Below are positions 1 to 8,984 of a DNA stretch of 64,000 bases, piece after piece (position 1 is the stretch's first letter; each line of letters starts with the position of its first letter). Location: NCBI GenBank assembly GCA_948144175.1, contig CANXME010000784.1:535001-599000 (forward strand), written 5' to 3'. The notes below the pieces were generated by a model. It had not been told where the DNA came from. It was given only the letters and a program-made list of their open reading frames with translations, and searched no databases. Source of the DNA: Closterium sp. NIES-65. Taxonomy: Eukaryota; Streptophyta; Zygnematophyceae; Desmidiales; Closteriaceae. The position numbers were made by a program, and so were the translations under genes.

Positions 1-592
1 CTGTGCGACGAAGTGCTAGAATAATATATCGCAGAGTGTGTCTGAAATGCGGTAGGCCAAAGCAACTCCATCTGCCCGAGCCGAATTTTCAGCCACAAGC
101 CGCGAACCTCAACAACCAGAGCACAAACTACATATCACCTTGACAGTTCCCTTCTGCCCGGAACCCACGTTGTTCAGTCCTTAGGTGCACTATTCCATTC
201 ACTATGGAGCTCCACAGTGTGCACTTGTATCTGCGACTCAACCTCCTCCAAGTCACTTGCGCCTCTAATCCGCCATGGCTACCGCAAACGAGCAGCATAG
301 CACGTAGCTTCGTTTGAGAACTCGCTCGCCCCATGTACGGTAGTCGTAGCAGGGGGTTGGACGACACAAGACCCTGCAGGTACAGAGATAGCGGGGAAAA
401 TTGGGAAACCATTTTAGTGAAGACTTGCCAACCGTCGCGTGTGGTCGGAGTCGCACACCGTTGCGTGCTTCGCACATGGTCCACAAACAACTCAGCCTTT
501 TAAAGACCGACTACCGCTTAGCGTAAGCGCCACTTAGAGCCCGGAGCTCCGAGCGCCCTGAGGAGCGAGGTTGTTCGCCCCCGTGTTGTAGC
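1..592. other. No gene recognised
   Basis: Open frames here are short, overlap on opposite strands and show no recognisable domain. The stretch could hold the promoter and 5' leader of the ORF that begins at 593, but I see no decisive core promoter element. Confidence 0.4.
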
Positions 593-2767
593 ATGAGCGG
601 CAATTCCGGAGCACCGATAGCGTTTATACCAATATCTTCATACATGATGTCGCAGAGCCATCAACCATTTTCACTACGCCGTCACCGGGTAACACCGTGT
701 CGCCACAGATGGCGGCTCTCCGCCTCACCTAGCTTCCTCCTCCTTGGTCTCCTCCTCTCCCTTCCACTCGCGTCGATCACCGCAACCGCCGCCGTAACTT
801 CCGCCGCAAGTGCCGCACCGCTGGGTGAGATAGAAGCAACTCTTCACAAAGTCACGGGATCGTCGGATCCTGCGCAGCCGCCGCCGTCAGTGCTGTCAAA
901 ACCGGGCCAAAGCGGGCAGATTTCAATGCTCACCGCAATTACCAGCTGCCCGGATGAAGCGTTTTCTTGCCCCGCGCCGGTCGCCGTGGTTTCGCCGAGC
1001 CCTGCCGCGAGTTGCCTCCGGATCCCACGACCTAGCGCGAGTCGGTCGTTCAGGATTGATTGGCTGGGGGATGCGTCTGCTGCGCTCGCTGCTGCTCTCG
1101 CAGCCGCCAATGCGACGGATAAGAGCACTTCTGCCGGTACCAGCACTCCCGCTACAAGTACCCCAGCTACAAGCAAGATGGAAGCAACTCAGGTTGGAGG
1201 ATCAATTGGCGAGCGCATTTACATTTGCCAGTCGTTAGTCTTCTGGTCGTCCGTCAACTGCTCGCCGTTAGAACCGTCGTTCGCCATCGTCATGCCTACG
1301 TGGGATAATTTAATCTCCACCGTCCGATCCACCCCACACTGTTTATCCAACCGTTCATCCTCAATTGCTTCCCCAAATTCCGGATCGGCCGGAGAACCCG
1401 CCGCGAAACCATCCAGCAAGGTGGCCCTCGACTCACCTGGTAGCATCAGTGCTGCCGTAAACGCAGCGCCGCAACTCGCGGCGGACACTGCGGGATCCAA
1501 GTTACGGGGGGGGATGCGCACGATCAGGCTGCAGGGAGGAGCGATGGGTGCGCCGTTCGACGCGCCGCAGAAGATGGGAGTAAGGTCGATTAGTTGCGAG
1601 GCAGCAGAGCCGTTCGATGGTGCTACGCTCGCGCTGCTCTTATCCTCCTCCGCGAATTGCACTCCCGCTAGCACCGGATCTGCCGCCCCTTCTTCAGGGA
1701 GCCCCGCGTCCGCGATTCCCGGCGCAGATTCTGGTAACACCACGGATATTTCTGCCACGTCATCGTCGAATGTCACGGCGACCACATATTCGTCTTCTTA
1801 CCCCGTCCCTGCGAACGCAACTTCCACGTCGGATTCCGGATCGTCGGACAGCGTCACTTTATTCGCGTTAGCAGTCGCCGCGGTATTAGCGTCTGTGTGC
1901 GTGCTGGCGTTTGTCGGCGCCGCGTTCTATTTTGCTCCTGAGTCCGCTATCCGAACCGCGTCTGCCGCAGCCGCCGCCGCGAGTGCCGCCGCTTCTCTCG
2001 CCGCGGAAATCGCCGCGTCAACCGCGAGGCACGAGCGCGGGCGCGGAGATTCCCGCTCCGATTCCTCCCCCTCCGCCCCCCTGCGCTCCTCCCGCGCGCC
2101 GTCATCCTCGTCTTCAGCCTCCTCGTTATCGTCGTTAGCCGCTTCCTCGTCCTCGTCTTCCTCTGGTTCCCCGTCCTCCAGCTCCCGTTCCCCTGGCGGA
2201 AATATTGGCGCGTCGGAAAGAAGGGGTAGCAGGCGGCGAGGGGAAGAGGGGAGGGGACGGGGCAGCGGAGGTTCGAGAGAAGCGGAACGAGGAGGAAATA
2301 GGGGGGAGGGCGGGAGAGAGAGGCAGAGACAAGGGCATAGGCAGGGGCAAGTAGGGAGGCGAGTGGGGAGTCATGGCGAGGTGGGGGAAGGCGGGAAAGG
2401 GGAAAGAAGAGGGACACGAGAGGTGGTGGGAAGAGGGGGAAGGGAGGAGGGGAGGTGTTGCGGGTGTGGGAAGAAGGAGCGGGCGGGTGGCCGGAAAGAG
2501 ACAACGGGGACAAGAGGTGCTGATGGTGCTCTACCGGATGTGCTTGTACCGATTGTGACTCAAGGGAGGAACGGGCAGAGGGAAAACGAGGAGAGCCAGC
2601 CTGAAGCGGTCAGGGTTGGAGAGGGAGAGGCGAGAAGTGCAGCTGGAAGGAACGTCCAGGTTGGGGGTGTGATTGGGCAGGGAGAGAGAGAGGCAGGGAG
2701 AGGGATGGATAGGGAGGATGGGGCTGGGGAAGGGGGAGAGAGCAGAGATCAGGATTCACTTGTGTAG
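593..2767 (+). CDS. Hypothetical low-complexity membrane protein
   Basis: An uninterrupted 724-codon frame starting with ATG; methionines at residues 18 and 19 are alternative starts. Residues about 46-70 form a hydrophobic Leu/Ala stretch behind an Arg/His-rich N-terminus, which looks like a signal peptide or signal anchor. A second hydrophobic segment at about residues 421-449 (starting SVTLFALAVAAVLASV) looks like a single transmembrane helix. The region between them is Ser/Ala/Thr/Pro-rich with several Asn-x-Ser/Thr sites and a few cysteines, as in an extracellular or wall-facing domain. After about residue 455 the protein becomes Ser-rich, then strongly Arg/Gly/Glu-rich with no predicted fold. 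I recognise no family. The 3' half is purine-rich repeat-like DNA, so the true C-terminus could differ if an intron is present. The two hydrophobic segments argue for a real gene; expression is unproven. Confidence 0.5.
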   Translation: MSGNSGAPIAFIPISSYMMSQSHQPFSLRRHRVTPCRHRWRLSASPSFLLLGLLLSLPLASITATAAVTSAASAAPLGEIEATLHKVTGSSDPAQPPPSVLSKPGQSGQISMLTAITSCPDEAFSCPAPVAVVSPSPAASCLRIPRPSASRSFRIDWLGDASAALAAALAAANATDKSTSAGTSTPATSTPATSKMEATQVGGSIGERIYICQSLVFWSSVNCSPLEPSFAIVMPTWDNLISTVRSTPHCLSNRSSSIASPNSGSAGEPAAKPSSKVALDSPGSISAAVNAAPQLAADTAGSKLRGGMRTIRLQGGAMGAPFDAPQKMGVRSISCEAAEPFDGATLALLLSSSANCTPASTGSAAPSSGSPASAIPGADSGNTTDISATSSSNVTATTYSSSYPVPANATSTSDSGSSDSVTLFALAVAAVLASVCVLAFVGAAFYFAPESAIRTASAAAAAASAAASLAAEIAASTARHERGRGDSRSDSSPSAPLRSSRAPSSSSSASSLSSLAASSSSSSSGSPSSSSRSPGGNIGASERRGSRRRGEEGRGRGSGGSREAERGGNRGEGGRERQRQGHRQGQVGRRVGSHGEVGEGGKGERRGTREVVGRGGREEGRCCGCGKKERAGGRKETTGTRGADGALPDVLVPIVTQGRNGQRENEESQPEAVRVGEGEARSAAGRNVQVGGVIGQGEREAGRGMDREDGAGEGGESRDQDSLV

Positions 2768-3672
2768 TGGGGTGGGTTGTTCGTTATAGGTATTCACTTG
2801 ACTGGGTCTGCTTGGAAAATGGCCACCTCAGCTGACCCAGAAACCGTTTTTCTCTCATGATACAGGAGGGCTGGTAATAAGAATGACCTGTTTGGAAAGG
2901 CTGTGGGGCAGAGCTGTAGTGTGGACTGAGGGTTCTGGCTGGAGTGGTGTTTGGAAGGGAGAGGAGAGGACCTTTTTCGGGCACAGGCGTGGGACTGGCA
3001 AGCTTGCCTGAATTGGTATGGGGGAGGGAGGGTAATATCTGCGCCTTTTTTGGGCGGATAAGTGGGTTTGGAAAGTGTGCCTTTCTCGGGGAGTACGGAA
3101 GTAGTGTGCCTTCCTCAGGCACATGTTACGAAACAAATGATTGCTGCACATATTTATTGAGCGATTGTGGTTTGGCTAGAATGTTTTTCTCGACATCCAG
3201 CTGCGGGCTGCCTGCCTGCCTGCTAAATTGCTTCAGTGTATGCTGCTTTGATTGTGGGGGGGGCGGGGTGAACGGACACGTCACACGGGGCAGGCTGGTT
3301 CTGACTTCATTGCTGTAAAATGCAAATTTACATGCAATATGCTTGATTGGATCTCCAAGATATTTTGACAGTTTGACATGCAATATCTAAATAATCCTAT
3401 TCTTTGGTCTGGATCTCCCAGAGCTAAGTGCTCTATTAATTGTTGATTCCAAACTAGTTAGATAGGTATTCTGTTCCTACCGTAATCTAAGCCAGAGCAA
3501 ACATTAGAGAGTTACTCCGGAGGAAAAGAGAGTACTAGTAGCGAGTATATCTCTTGCATTCTTCATATATTTGGCGGGAATCTGTCCGCGAGTGTATGCC
3601 CTGCAGATCCTTATTCCATAAGCTATTTTGCGCCACACGAGAGGTTGCTGAGCATTCAGCTCGACACCACAC
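2768..3672. other. Intergenic, no gene recognised
   Basis: Non-repetitive sequence with only short overlapping frames. It separates the hypothetical gene ending at 2767 from the first candidate exon of the SET gene at 3673, and probably includes the promoter of the latter. Confidence 0.4.
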
Positions 3673-4248
3673 ATGCAATGCCAAGCAGCCATGGCCGTAC
3701 TACTGCGTGTCCACCAAACTTGCGGCTGTCGTAATGATCCTCATAATGCTCGTCGCGGTGAAAGTCGTTTCGGTCGCAAAGGAGCGGTTCGCAAAGACGC
3801 TGGTCACCTACACCTAACTTTTCCCGCGATTCGAACTCGTCACCGCGTCCCCCGAGCACTCCTCCTCATTCTGTCGTTTCTCTTCGTTCTGCTGCTCGCG
3901 ACCCCATCCTATGCGCTAGACACCACCGCCGGTCAATCCGCCGGCGATCACGCCGGACATTGCGCGGATAACAATGCCGCTGGCTCACAGACTTGCGCTG
4001 CTAGTGCCGACGCGTCGCCCGAAGGATCTGAGGCCTATTCGGATTTAAAGACGTCTGAAATTGGAGCCGAATCTTATCCAGTTGAATCCGCGGACGACGG
4101 AGGATCTAGAAAGCTTGGGAGCGTCGAGCATGACGTGGCAGGATCGGAGCGCGCCATGGTGGAAGACATGCTGACGTGGATGGGACTGGATTGGACGAGA
4201 GATTCGGAAGGATCTGAATATGGCATTGTCGTTGACGGTACTATCGAG
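3673..4248 (+). CDS. Candidate first exon of the SET-domain gene (hydrophobic N-terminal segment)
   Basis: An open frame from ATG 3673 with 192 codons to a good donor (gag|gttagt at 4249). Residues about 61-82 (RALLLILSFLFVLLLATP and onward) are a strong hydrophobic segment ending in a signal-peptidase-like SYA-LD, preceded by about 60 basic residues. The later part is acidic and ends in a segment (MVEDMLTWMGLDW, then a short beta-like stretch) that resembles the lead-in preceding the SET N-terminal strand in LSMT-like proteins. The next recognisable SET sequence begins near 4700. The splice joining the two exons could not be fixed, because the obvious acceptors do not match phase 0, so a small exon may lie between. 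Treat this exon's membership of the SET gene as likely but unproven. Confidence 0.45.
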
Positions 4249-4696
4249 GTTAGTGCGGCGAATCTACAGCTCTTTTGGTGCAGTTAAGTCCCGAGTCCCG
4301 GAATACTGCGTGTTTTCGTCAACGCCTCGCGTTTCGCCACCTGCCACGTGGTGTTTCACAAGTGTGTCACCTTCCCGTGCGTCCGCGTGTCGCCAGGTGG
4401 ACTTCTCCACTCGCAGCGTGCATGAAGCCGTGCCTGAAGCTCGAGGCGCTTCAGACAATCCCGAGGGTGGTGCAAGCGTGTGGAAACCGAACGACACGCG
4501 GTAGGGACTCAAGCAGGGTTACCACACGGTGTGCCGTAGGGACTCAAAGCATGTGAAGTTTCTCCGATTAAGACATAACTGCTTAGACTTCAGCCTCTTA
4601 CCTGTTTCCGTAGCCAGGCCCTTCGATTCTTGAACCAGCCGTGCCCTGCTTTCTTTCCACTTCGCATCCCCTCCTCCCCATTTATCGTCCCCTAAC

Positions 4697-4807
4697 GGCA
4701 CTGGCAGGGCGGACATTGGCTTTAAGGCAGCGCGCAGAATAGAGGCGGGCGAGGTGATCCTGATAGTTCCACGAAGGTTCTTCATAGTGGCCAACTGGAT
4801 TGCCCTG
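4697..4807 (+). CDS. SET-domain gene, exon carrying the first SET strands (5' edge uncertain)
   Basis: In the frame starting at 4697 the DNA reads an LSMT-like SET start: ADIGFKAARRIEAGEVI, then a V-P-R motif and FFIVANWIAL. The G-x-G/F-x-A...I-x-x-G-E-x-[IL] pattern followed by VP is the usual first beta-hairpin of SETD3/SETD6/Rubisco-LSMT proteins. The exon closes at ctg|gtgagt (donor at 4808) in phase 0, which fits the acceptor at 6025. The same frame is open back to 4634. The real acceptor is somewhere between 4634 and 4708; a branch-point-like cctaac precedes a cag at 4705-4707. Confidence 0.65.
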
Positions 4808-4808
4808 G

Positions 4809-4958
4809 TGAGTGTGGTGTGACTGTGTGTGATTGTGACTGGGTATGGGAGAGTACATGGGTGTGATGAGTCGGTTTTTGAGTCGACTCAAAAACCGACT
4901 CATCAGTGTGGTGTGGCTATGTGTGATTGTGACTGAGTGTGGGAGAGTACATGGGTGT
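4809..4958 (+). repeat. Direct duplication of a GTGTG-rich segment flanking a palindrome
   Basis: The roughly 56 bp just inside the intron (about 4809-4864) recur with few changes at about 4903-4958, and the 40-bp palindrome lies exactly between the copies. A 14-bp repeat (unit gggtgtgactgcat) follows at about 4980-5050. All lie in the intron between the exon ending at 4807 and the exon at 6025. Confidence 0.8.
4865..4904. repeat. Perfect 40-bp palindrome
   Basis: Both halves match base for base with no spacer. The centre is TTTTTGAGTCGACTCAAAAA and the outer arms are gatgagtcgg and its complement. It lies in a SET-gene intron. The same central TTTTGAGTCGACTCAAAA occurs in the 53-bp satellite at 51.9-53.8 kb. 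Confidence 0.95.
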
Positions 4959-5189
4959 GTGTCACTTTGTATAGCTGGAACCGTGTGGGTGTGACTGCAT
5001 GGGTGTGACTGCATGGGTGTGACTGCATGGGTGTTACTGTATGGGTGTGACTTTGTGGGCGTGTGTGAGAGAGAGGCCAACCACGCAACCAGTAGGCCTT
5101 GCCTCCGTACCTTTCTCTCTCCAATTGTCCCTTTCACCCCCCTCCACCCCTCTCCACCACTCACATCCATCTCCCAACCCCCTTAACAG

Positions 5190-6024
5190 AAAGATTCAGA
5201 GCGCCATCTCCTCCCATATGACATGCAGCTACCAGTGCCGTACGGGTGGGACACATACACCGTGCTGGCAGCCTGGCTGCTGCGAGAGAGGGAGGCAGAA
5301 CACCCAACCATTCATCCCTAGCACACCTCCTTCCTTCCTCCCGTTACTGTGTGCAGAACGAGTCCGAGCGCCATCTGCTCCCCTATGACATGATACTACC
5401 GGTGCCGTATGGGTGGGACACATACACCGTGCTGGCAGCCTGGCTGCTGCGAGAGAGGGAGGCAGAACACCCAACCATTCATCCCTAGCACGCCTCCTTC
5501 CTTCCTCCCGTTACTGTGTGCAGAACGAGTCAGAGCGCCATCTGCTCCCATATGACATGACACTACCGGTGCCATATGGGTGGGACACATACACCGTGCT
5601 GGCAGCCTGGCTGCTGCGAGAGAGGGAGGCAGAACACCCAACCATTCATCCCTAGCACACCTCCTTCCTTCCTCCCGTTACTGTGTGCAGAACGAGTCCG
5701 AGCGCCATCTGCTCCCCTATGACATGATACTACCGGTGCCGTATGGGTGGGACACATACACCGTGCTGGCAGCCTGGCTGCTGCGAGAGAGGGAGGCAGA
5801 ACACCCAACCATTCATCCCTAGCACGCCTCCTTCCTTCCTCCCGTTACTGTGTGTAGAACGAGTCAGAGCGCCATCTGCTCCCATATGACATGACACTAC
5901 CGGTGCCATATGGGTGGGACACATACACCGTGCTGGCAGCCTGGCTGCTGCGAGAGAGGGAGGCAGAACACCCAACCATTCATCCCTAGCACGCCTCCTT
6001 CCTTCCTCCCGTTACTGTGTGCAG
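5190..6024 (+). repeat. Five decoy copies of the start of the next SET exon, period 167 bp
   Basis: Five units start at 5190, 5357, 5524, 5691 and 5858, and the authentic exon starts at 6025 with the same spacing. Each unit carries a pyrimidine tract, an AG acceptor (gtgtgcag in most, gtgtgtag at 5858, cttaacag in the first) and the first roughly 100 nt of the exon in frame (SERHLLPYDM, PYGWDTYTVLAAWLL). It then diverges into a linker reading REREAEHPTIHP and an in-frame TAG. No donor follows the copied part. Splicing into any copy would therefore read into a premature stop, unless the splicing machinery skips to 6025. Confidence 0.9.
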
Positions 6025-6249
6025 AACGAGTCAGAGCGCCATCTGCTCCCATATGACATGACACTACCGGTGCCATATGGGTGGGACACATACACCGTGC
6101 TGGCAGCCTGGCTGCTGCGAGAGAGGGCCAAGGGCGCTGCGTCCCCCTGGGCGCTCTTCCTGCGCTCGCTGCCCGCCTACGTGCCCCTGCCTGCTCTCTT
6201 CCCCCAACAGCTCATCGACCAGTTTGAGTACTGGCCGATCGTTGACCAG
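6025..6249 (+). CDS. SET-domain gene, exon 2 of the SET region
   Basis: The acceptor is gtgtgcag at 6024 and the donor cag|gtgggt at 6250; the exon is 225 nt, phase 0 at both ends. It encodes SERHLLPYDM, then WDTYTVLAAWLLRERAKG, then SPWALFLRSLPAYV and PLPALFPQQLIDQFEYW. This is the typical LSMT/SETD helical insert (iSET): hydrophobic helix, S-x-W-x-x-[YF]-[IL]-x-x-[LM]-P, then a short acidic W/Y-rich stretch. It is the only copy of the six that continues past the repeated part into the SPWALFLRSLP sequence, so it is taken as the functional one. Confidence 0.85.
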
Positions 6250-6330
6250 GTGGGTGAGTTATGGAGTGAGTGTTAGGGGAAGTCTGGGAAATAGAGACAT
6301 GGTTTGCTCTGCATACTCTTCTTCACTCGT

Positions 6331-6720
6331 AATCCCCTTTTCACACTCCCCTTTTCACACTCCCCTTTTCACACTCCCCTTTTCACACTCCCCTTTTCAC
6401 ACTCCCCTTTTCACACTCCCCTTTTCACACTCCCCTTTTCACAATCCCCTTTTCACACTCCCCTTTTCACACTCCCCTTTTCACACTCCCCTTTTCACAC
6501 TCCCCTTTTCACACTCCCCTTTTCACACTCCCCTTTTCACACTCCCCTTTTCACACTCCCCTTTTACACTCCCCTTTTCACAATCCCCTTTTCATACTCC
6601 CCTTTTCACACTCTTTTCACACTCCCTTTTCACACTCCCCTTTTCACACTCCCCTTTTCACACTCCCCTTTTCACACTCCCCTTTTCACACTCCCCTTCA
6701 CATACTCTTTTCACACACTC
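6331..6720 (+). repeat. 14-bp minisatellite in intron (unit ttcacactcccctt)
   Basis: About 27 near-perfect copies with a few one-base variants, inside the intron between the exons at 6025 and 7111. The period is not a multiple of three, so all three forward frames stay open (repeat of HSPF/HTPLF/TLPF). These long frames are an artefact of the repeat, not coding sequence. A run of more than 20 C follows at about 6950-6972. Confidence 0.95.
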
Positions 6721-6829
6721 CGTGCTTGCCTGAGTGTCGTTGCTCGCTACCTCTCCTCTCCGTTTCGCATCTCCCATGTCTCCCCCCTTCCCCTCCTTCT
6801 CTCCCCTCCTCCGCCCACCCTTACCACAG

Positions 6830-7110
6830 GCCACGCGTCTCAAGGCAGCACACGCTGACCTATACCATTGCTGCAGCGGCAACCCCGCTGCCATCCCGTG
6901 CTGCCGTTGCCCATGCCTGTTCACTCACTTGATTCCCACCACTCCCCTCACCCCCCCCCCCCCCCCCCCCCCACACCACAGGCCACGCGTCTCAAGGCAG
7001 CATATGCGGACCTGTACGATCGCTGCAACAGCAACCCCACCACCATCGTCCATGCCTATTCCCTCCTTTTTTCCCTCTGCTCCCCATCTCCCCCCCGCAC
7101 TCCACCACAG
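6830..7110 (+). repeat. Two decoy copies of the start of SET exon 3
   Basis: Acceptor-plus-exon-start copies begin at 6830 and 6982, before the authentic start at 7111. All three read AG|GCCACGCG and then a LKAA(H/Y)ADLY core. The copies decay after about 65-75 nt into pyrimidine-rich intron. Spacings are 152 and 129 bp. Confidence 0.85.
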
Positions 7111-7536
7111 GCCACGCGGCTCAAGGCGGCATATGCCGATCTGTACGACAGATGCAACAGCAGCAATCTCGCTGCCATCGCCAACGCCACTCGCTCCGAG
7201 TTCTACTGGGCGCTCACTATAGTCACATCGCGCTGCTTCACCTTCTCGCCTTCAATGCGCGCCCGTGGGGGTGGGGAGGAGCAGCAGGCGGAGGGTGCGG
7301 AAGGGGCGGAAGGGGGCAGGGATGGGAGTGCAGATGGGGCAGAAGTAGCAGCAAATGTAGTGGAAGCAGTAGCAACAGAAGAGGCAGGAGGGGAGTCAGA
7401 GGAGGGGAGTACTAGCAGCAGCAGCAACAGTGGTGGCAGTGGCAGGAGAGCGGAGGATTGGTATGCCACGTCAGCAGCCATGCTCCCATTCGCTGATCTG
7501 TTCAACCATGATTACTACCCCAACATGGGGTGGAAG
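7111..7536 (+). CDS. SET-domain gene, exon 3 (NH..PN motif)
   Basis: The acceptor is ccaccacag at 7110 and the donor aag|gtgagg at 7537; the exon is 426 nt, phase 0. It encodes the helix ATRLKAAYADLY, then FYWALTIVTSRCFTF, an insertion of about 65 residues rich in Gly/Glu/Ala/Ser (about 7260-7455), and MLPFADLFNHDYYPN (NHDYYPN at 7504-7524). The [DN]-x-x-N-H-x-x-x-P-N signature is the SET-C motif that forms the AdoMet pseudoknot in SETD3/SETD6/Rubisco-LSMT proteins. The low-complexity insertion before it is unusual and is purine-rich in the DNA. Confidence 0.9.
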
Positions 7537-7737
7537 GTGAGGGGTGGGAGGTGAGGGGTGAAAGAAGTTGCCATATGTCCCGCTCACCCTCAAAACGCCT
7601 GGGTATGAGCCTGATCTGGCTAACTATGAATGATCACCACCCCAACATGGGGATGTGAGGGGTGGAAGGTGAGGGGTGGGAGGAGCTGCCTTATCTCTCT
7701 TCTCTGTTCTCTCCCCTCCCATCTCGCCCTCCTCCAG

Positions 7738-8019
7738 CTCTTTGGAAACTCCTTCCCCTTCACCATCCACCAGACCATCGGGCAAGGAGAGCTGCTGAGA
7801 TGATCATATGTCCCATCCCCGCCCCACCCCCCCCTTGTCTAACTTCCCTACCCCCCCTCCACGCCCCCTTCCCTTCTTCCCGCCAGCTGTCAGGTGACCA
7901 CTTTCTTCTTCACGACCTACCAGGCCATGCGAGCCCCTGAGGCATTGTCCCAGCCCTTCCTCGCCCTCTCCTCCTGCCCCCTCCCCCGCCCCATTACCCC
8001 CCTTTTCCCTCCGCTCCAG
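7738..8019 (+). repeat. Two degenerate upstream copies of the start of SET exon 4
   Basis: Acceptor-like cag|ct starts occur at 7738 (reads LFGNSFPF, ends GELLR then stop) and 7887 (reads LSGDHF, then a frameshift). The authentic exon starts at 8020. The first copy is more diverged than the second, as expected for stepwise duplication. Confidence 0.75.
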
Positions 8020-8177
8020 CTCTCAGGCGACCACTTCCTCTTCACGACCTACCAGGCCATTGAGGAAGGAGAGCCGCTGAGCATATCATACGGAGCCAAG
8101 CCCAGCATTGACATGGTGGCGGAGTATGGCTTCGTGCCTTCATACAACCCTTATGACACCGTCATCCTCTTCCCCAG
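8020..8177 (+). CDS. SET-domain gene, exon 4 (catalytic Tyr segment)
   Basis: The acceptor is ctccag at 8019; the donor follows ccccag at 8178 (gtgagg), leaving two bases of a codon. The 158-nt exon reads LSGDHFLFTTYQAIEEGEPL, then SISYGAKPSIDMVAEYGFV and YNPYDTVILFP. The G-E-[EP]-[IL]-x-[IN]-S-Y-G signature places the catalytic tyrosine, and the following LLxxYGF-like segment is typical of LSMT-type SET proteins. Splicing to 9730 restores Ser (ag|c) and keeps the frame. Confidence 0.9.
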
Positions 8178-8345
8178 GTGAGGTTGTTGCAGTGCATTTG
8201 ACACCACACTCAGGTGAGAATCCAGTGTTCCCAAGCCCACCATTGACATGGTGGCGGAGTATGGCTTCGTGCCTGCATACAACCCCTTCGGTACCGTCGT
8301 CCTCTTCCCCAGGTAATGTGCGGCATTCCAACTAGTCACAGCAAG

Positions 8346-8560
8346 CCTTTTGAGGCGCCTCAAAAGTCATTCCATCTAGTCACAGCAATCCTTTTGAGGC
8401 GCCTCAAAAGTCATTCCATCTAGTCACAGCAAGCCTTTTGAGGCGCCTCAAAAGTCATTCCATCTAGTCACAGCAATCCTTTTGAGGCGCCTCAAAAGTC
8501 ATTCCATCTAGTCACAGCAATCCTTTTGAGGCACCTCAAAAGTCATTCCATCTAGTCACA
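8346..8560. repeat. 44-bp tandem array, each unit with a 20-bp palindrome
   Basis: Five units start at 8346, 8390, 8434, 8478 and 8522. Each contains CTTTTGAGGCGCCTCAAAAG (the last with one change, ggcacc) followed by a constant spacer ending in tagtcacagcaa. The arms TTTTGAG/CTCAAAA are the same as in the palindromes at 4865 and 51.9-53.8 kb; the centre is GCGC instead of TCGA. Confidence 0.95.
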
Positions 8561-8695
8561 GCAAGCCCACCATTGACGTGCTGGCGGAGTATGGCTTTGT
8601 GCCCGCATACAACCCTTATGACTCCGTCGAGCTCTTCCCCAGGTGAGTGCTGCATTGCATTCCATTGCCCTGTAAACCACTCTTGATTGACCCAA

Positions 8696-8850
8696 CGCTC
8701 AAGCCCAACGCTCAAGCCCAACGCTCAAGCCCAACGCCCAAGCCCAACGCCCAAGCCCAACGCCGGATTAAGGTTCACCCCGGGATGAAGGTTCACCCCC
8801 GGATGAAGGTTCACCCCCGGATGAAGGCTCACCCCCGGGCCCAAGCCCAA
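8696..8850 (+). repeat. Two short tandem repeats in a SET-gene intron
   Basis: A 13-14 bp repeat (about acgctcaagcccaa) runs at about 8696-8763, followed by an 18-19 bp repeat (gatgaaggttcacccccg) to about 8840. No coding role is supported. Confidence 0.8.
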
Positions 8851-8984
8851 CGCCCATGCCCACCATTGACATGTTGGCAGAGTATGGCTTCGTGCCTGCG
8901 TACAACCCTCATGTTACTGTCATACTACTCCCCAGGTAAGTTGCTGCAGTGCATGCTTGTGTTGCGCAGTATGGCTTCATTGCC

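Larger units (their letters stand above)
8232..8935 (+). repeat. Three downstream copies of the 3' half of SET exon 4, each with a donor
   Basis: Copies of the PTIDMxAEYGFVPAYNP part lie at about 8232-8312 (donor gtaatg), 8563-8642 (donor gtgagt) and 8857-8935 (donor gtaagt). Each ends in ccccag|gt like the authentic exon. None has an acceptor in front. They are separated by a palindromic array (8346-8560) and by small tandem repeats. Confidence 0.85.

Noticed and set aside
8346..8560. CRISPR-like short palindromic repeats
   Set aside because: The 24-bp intervals between palindromes are identical, so there are no spacers.
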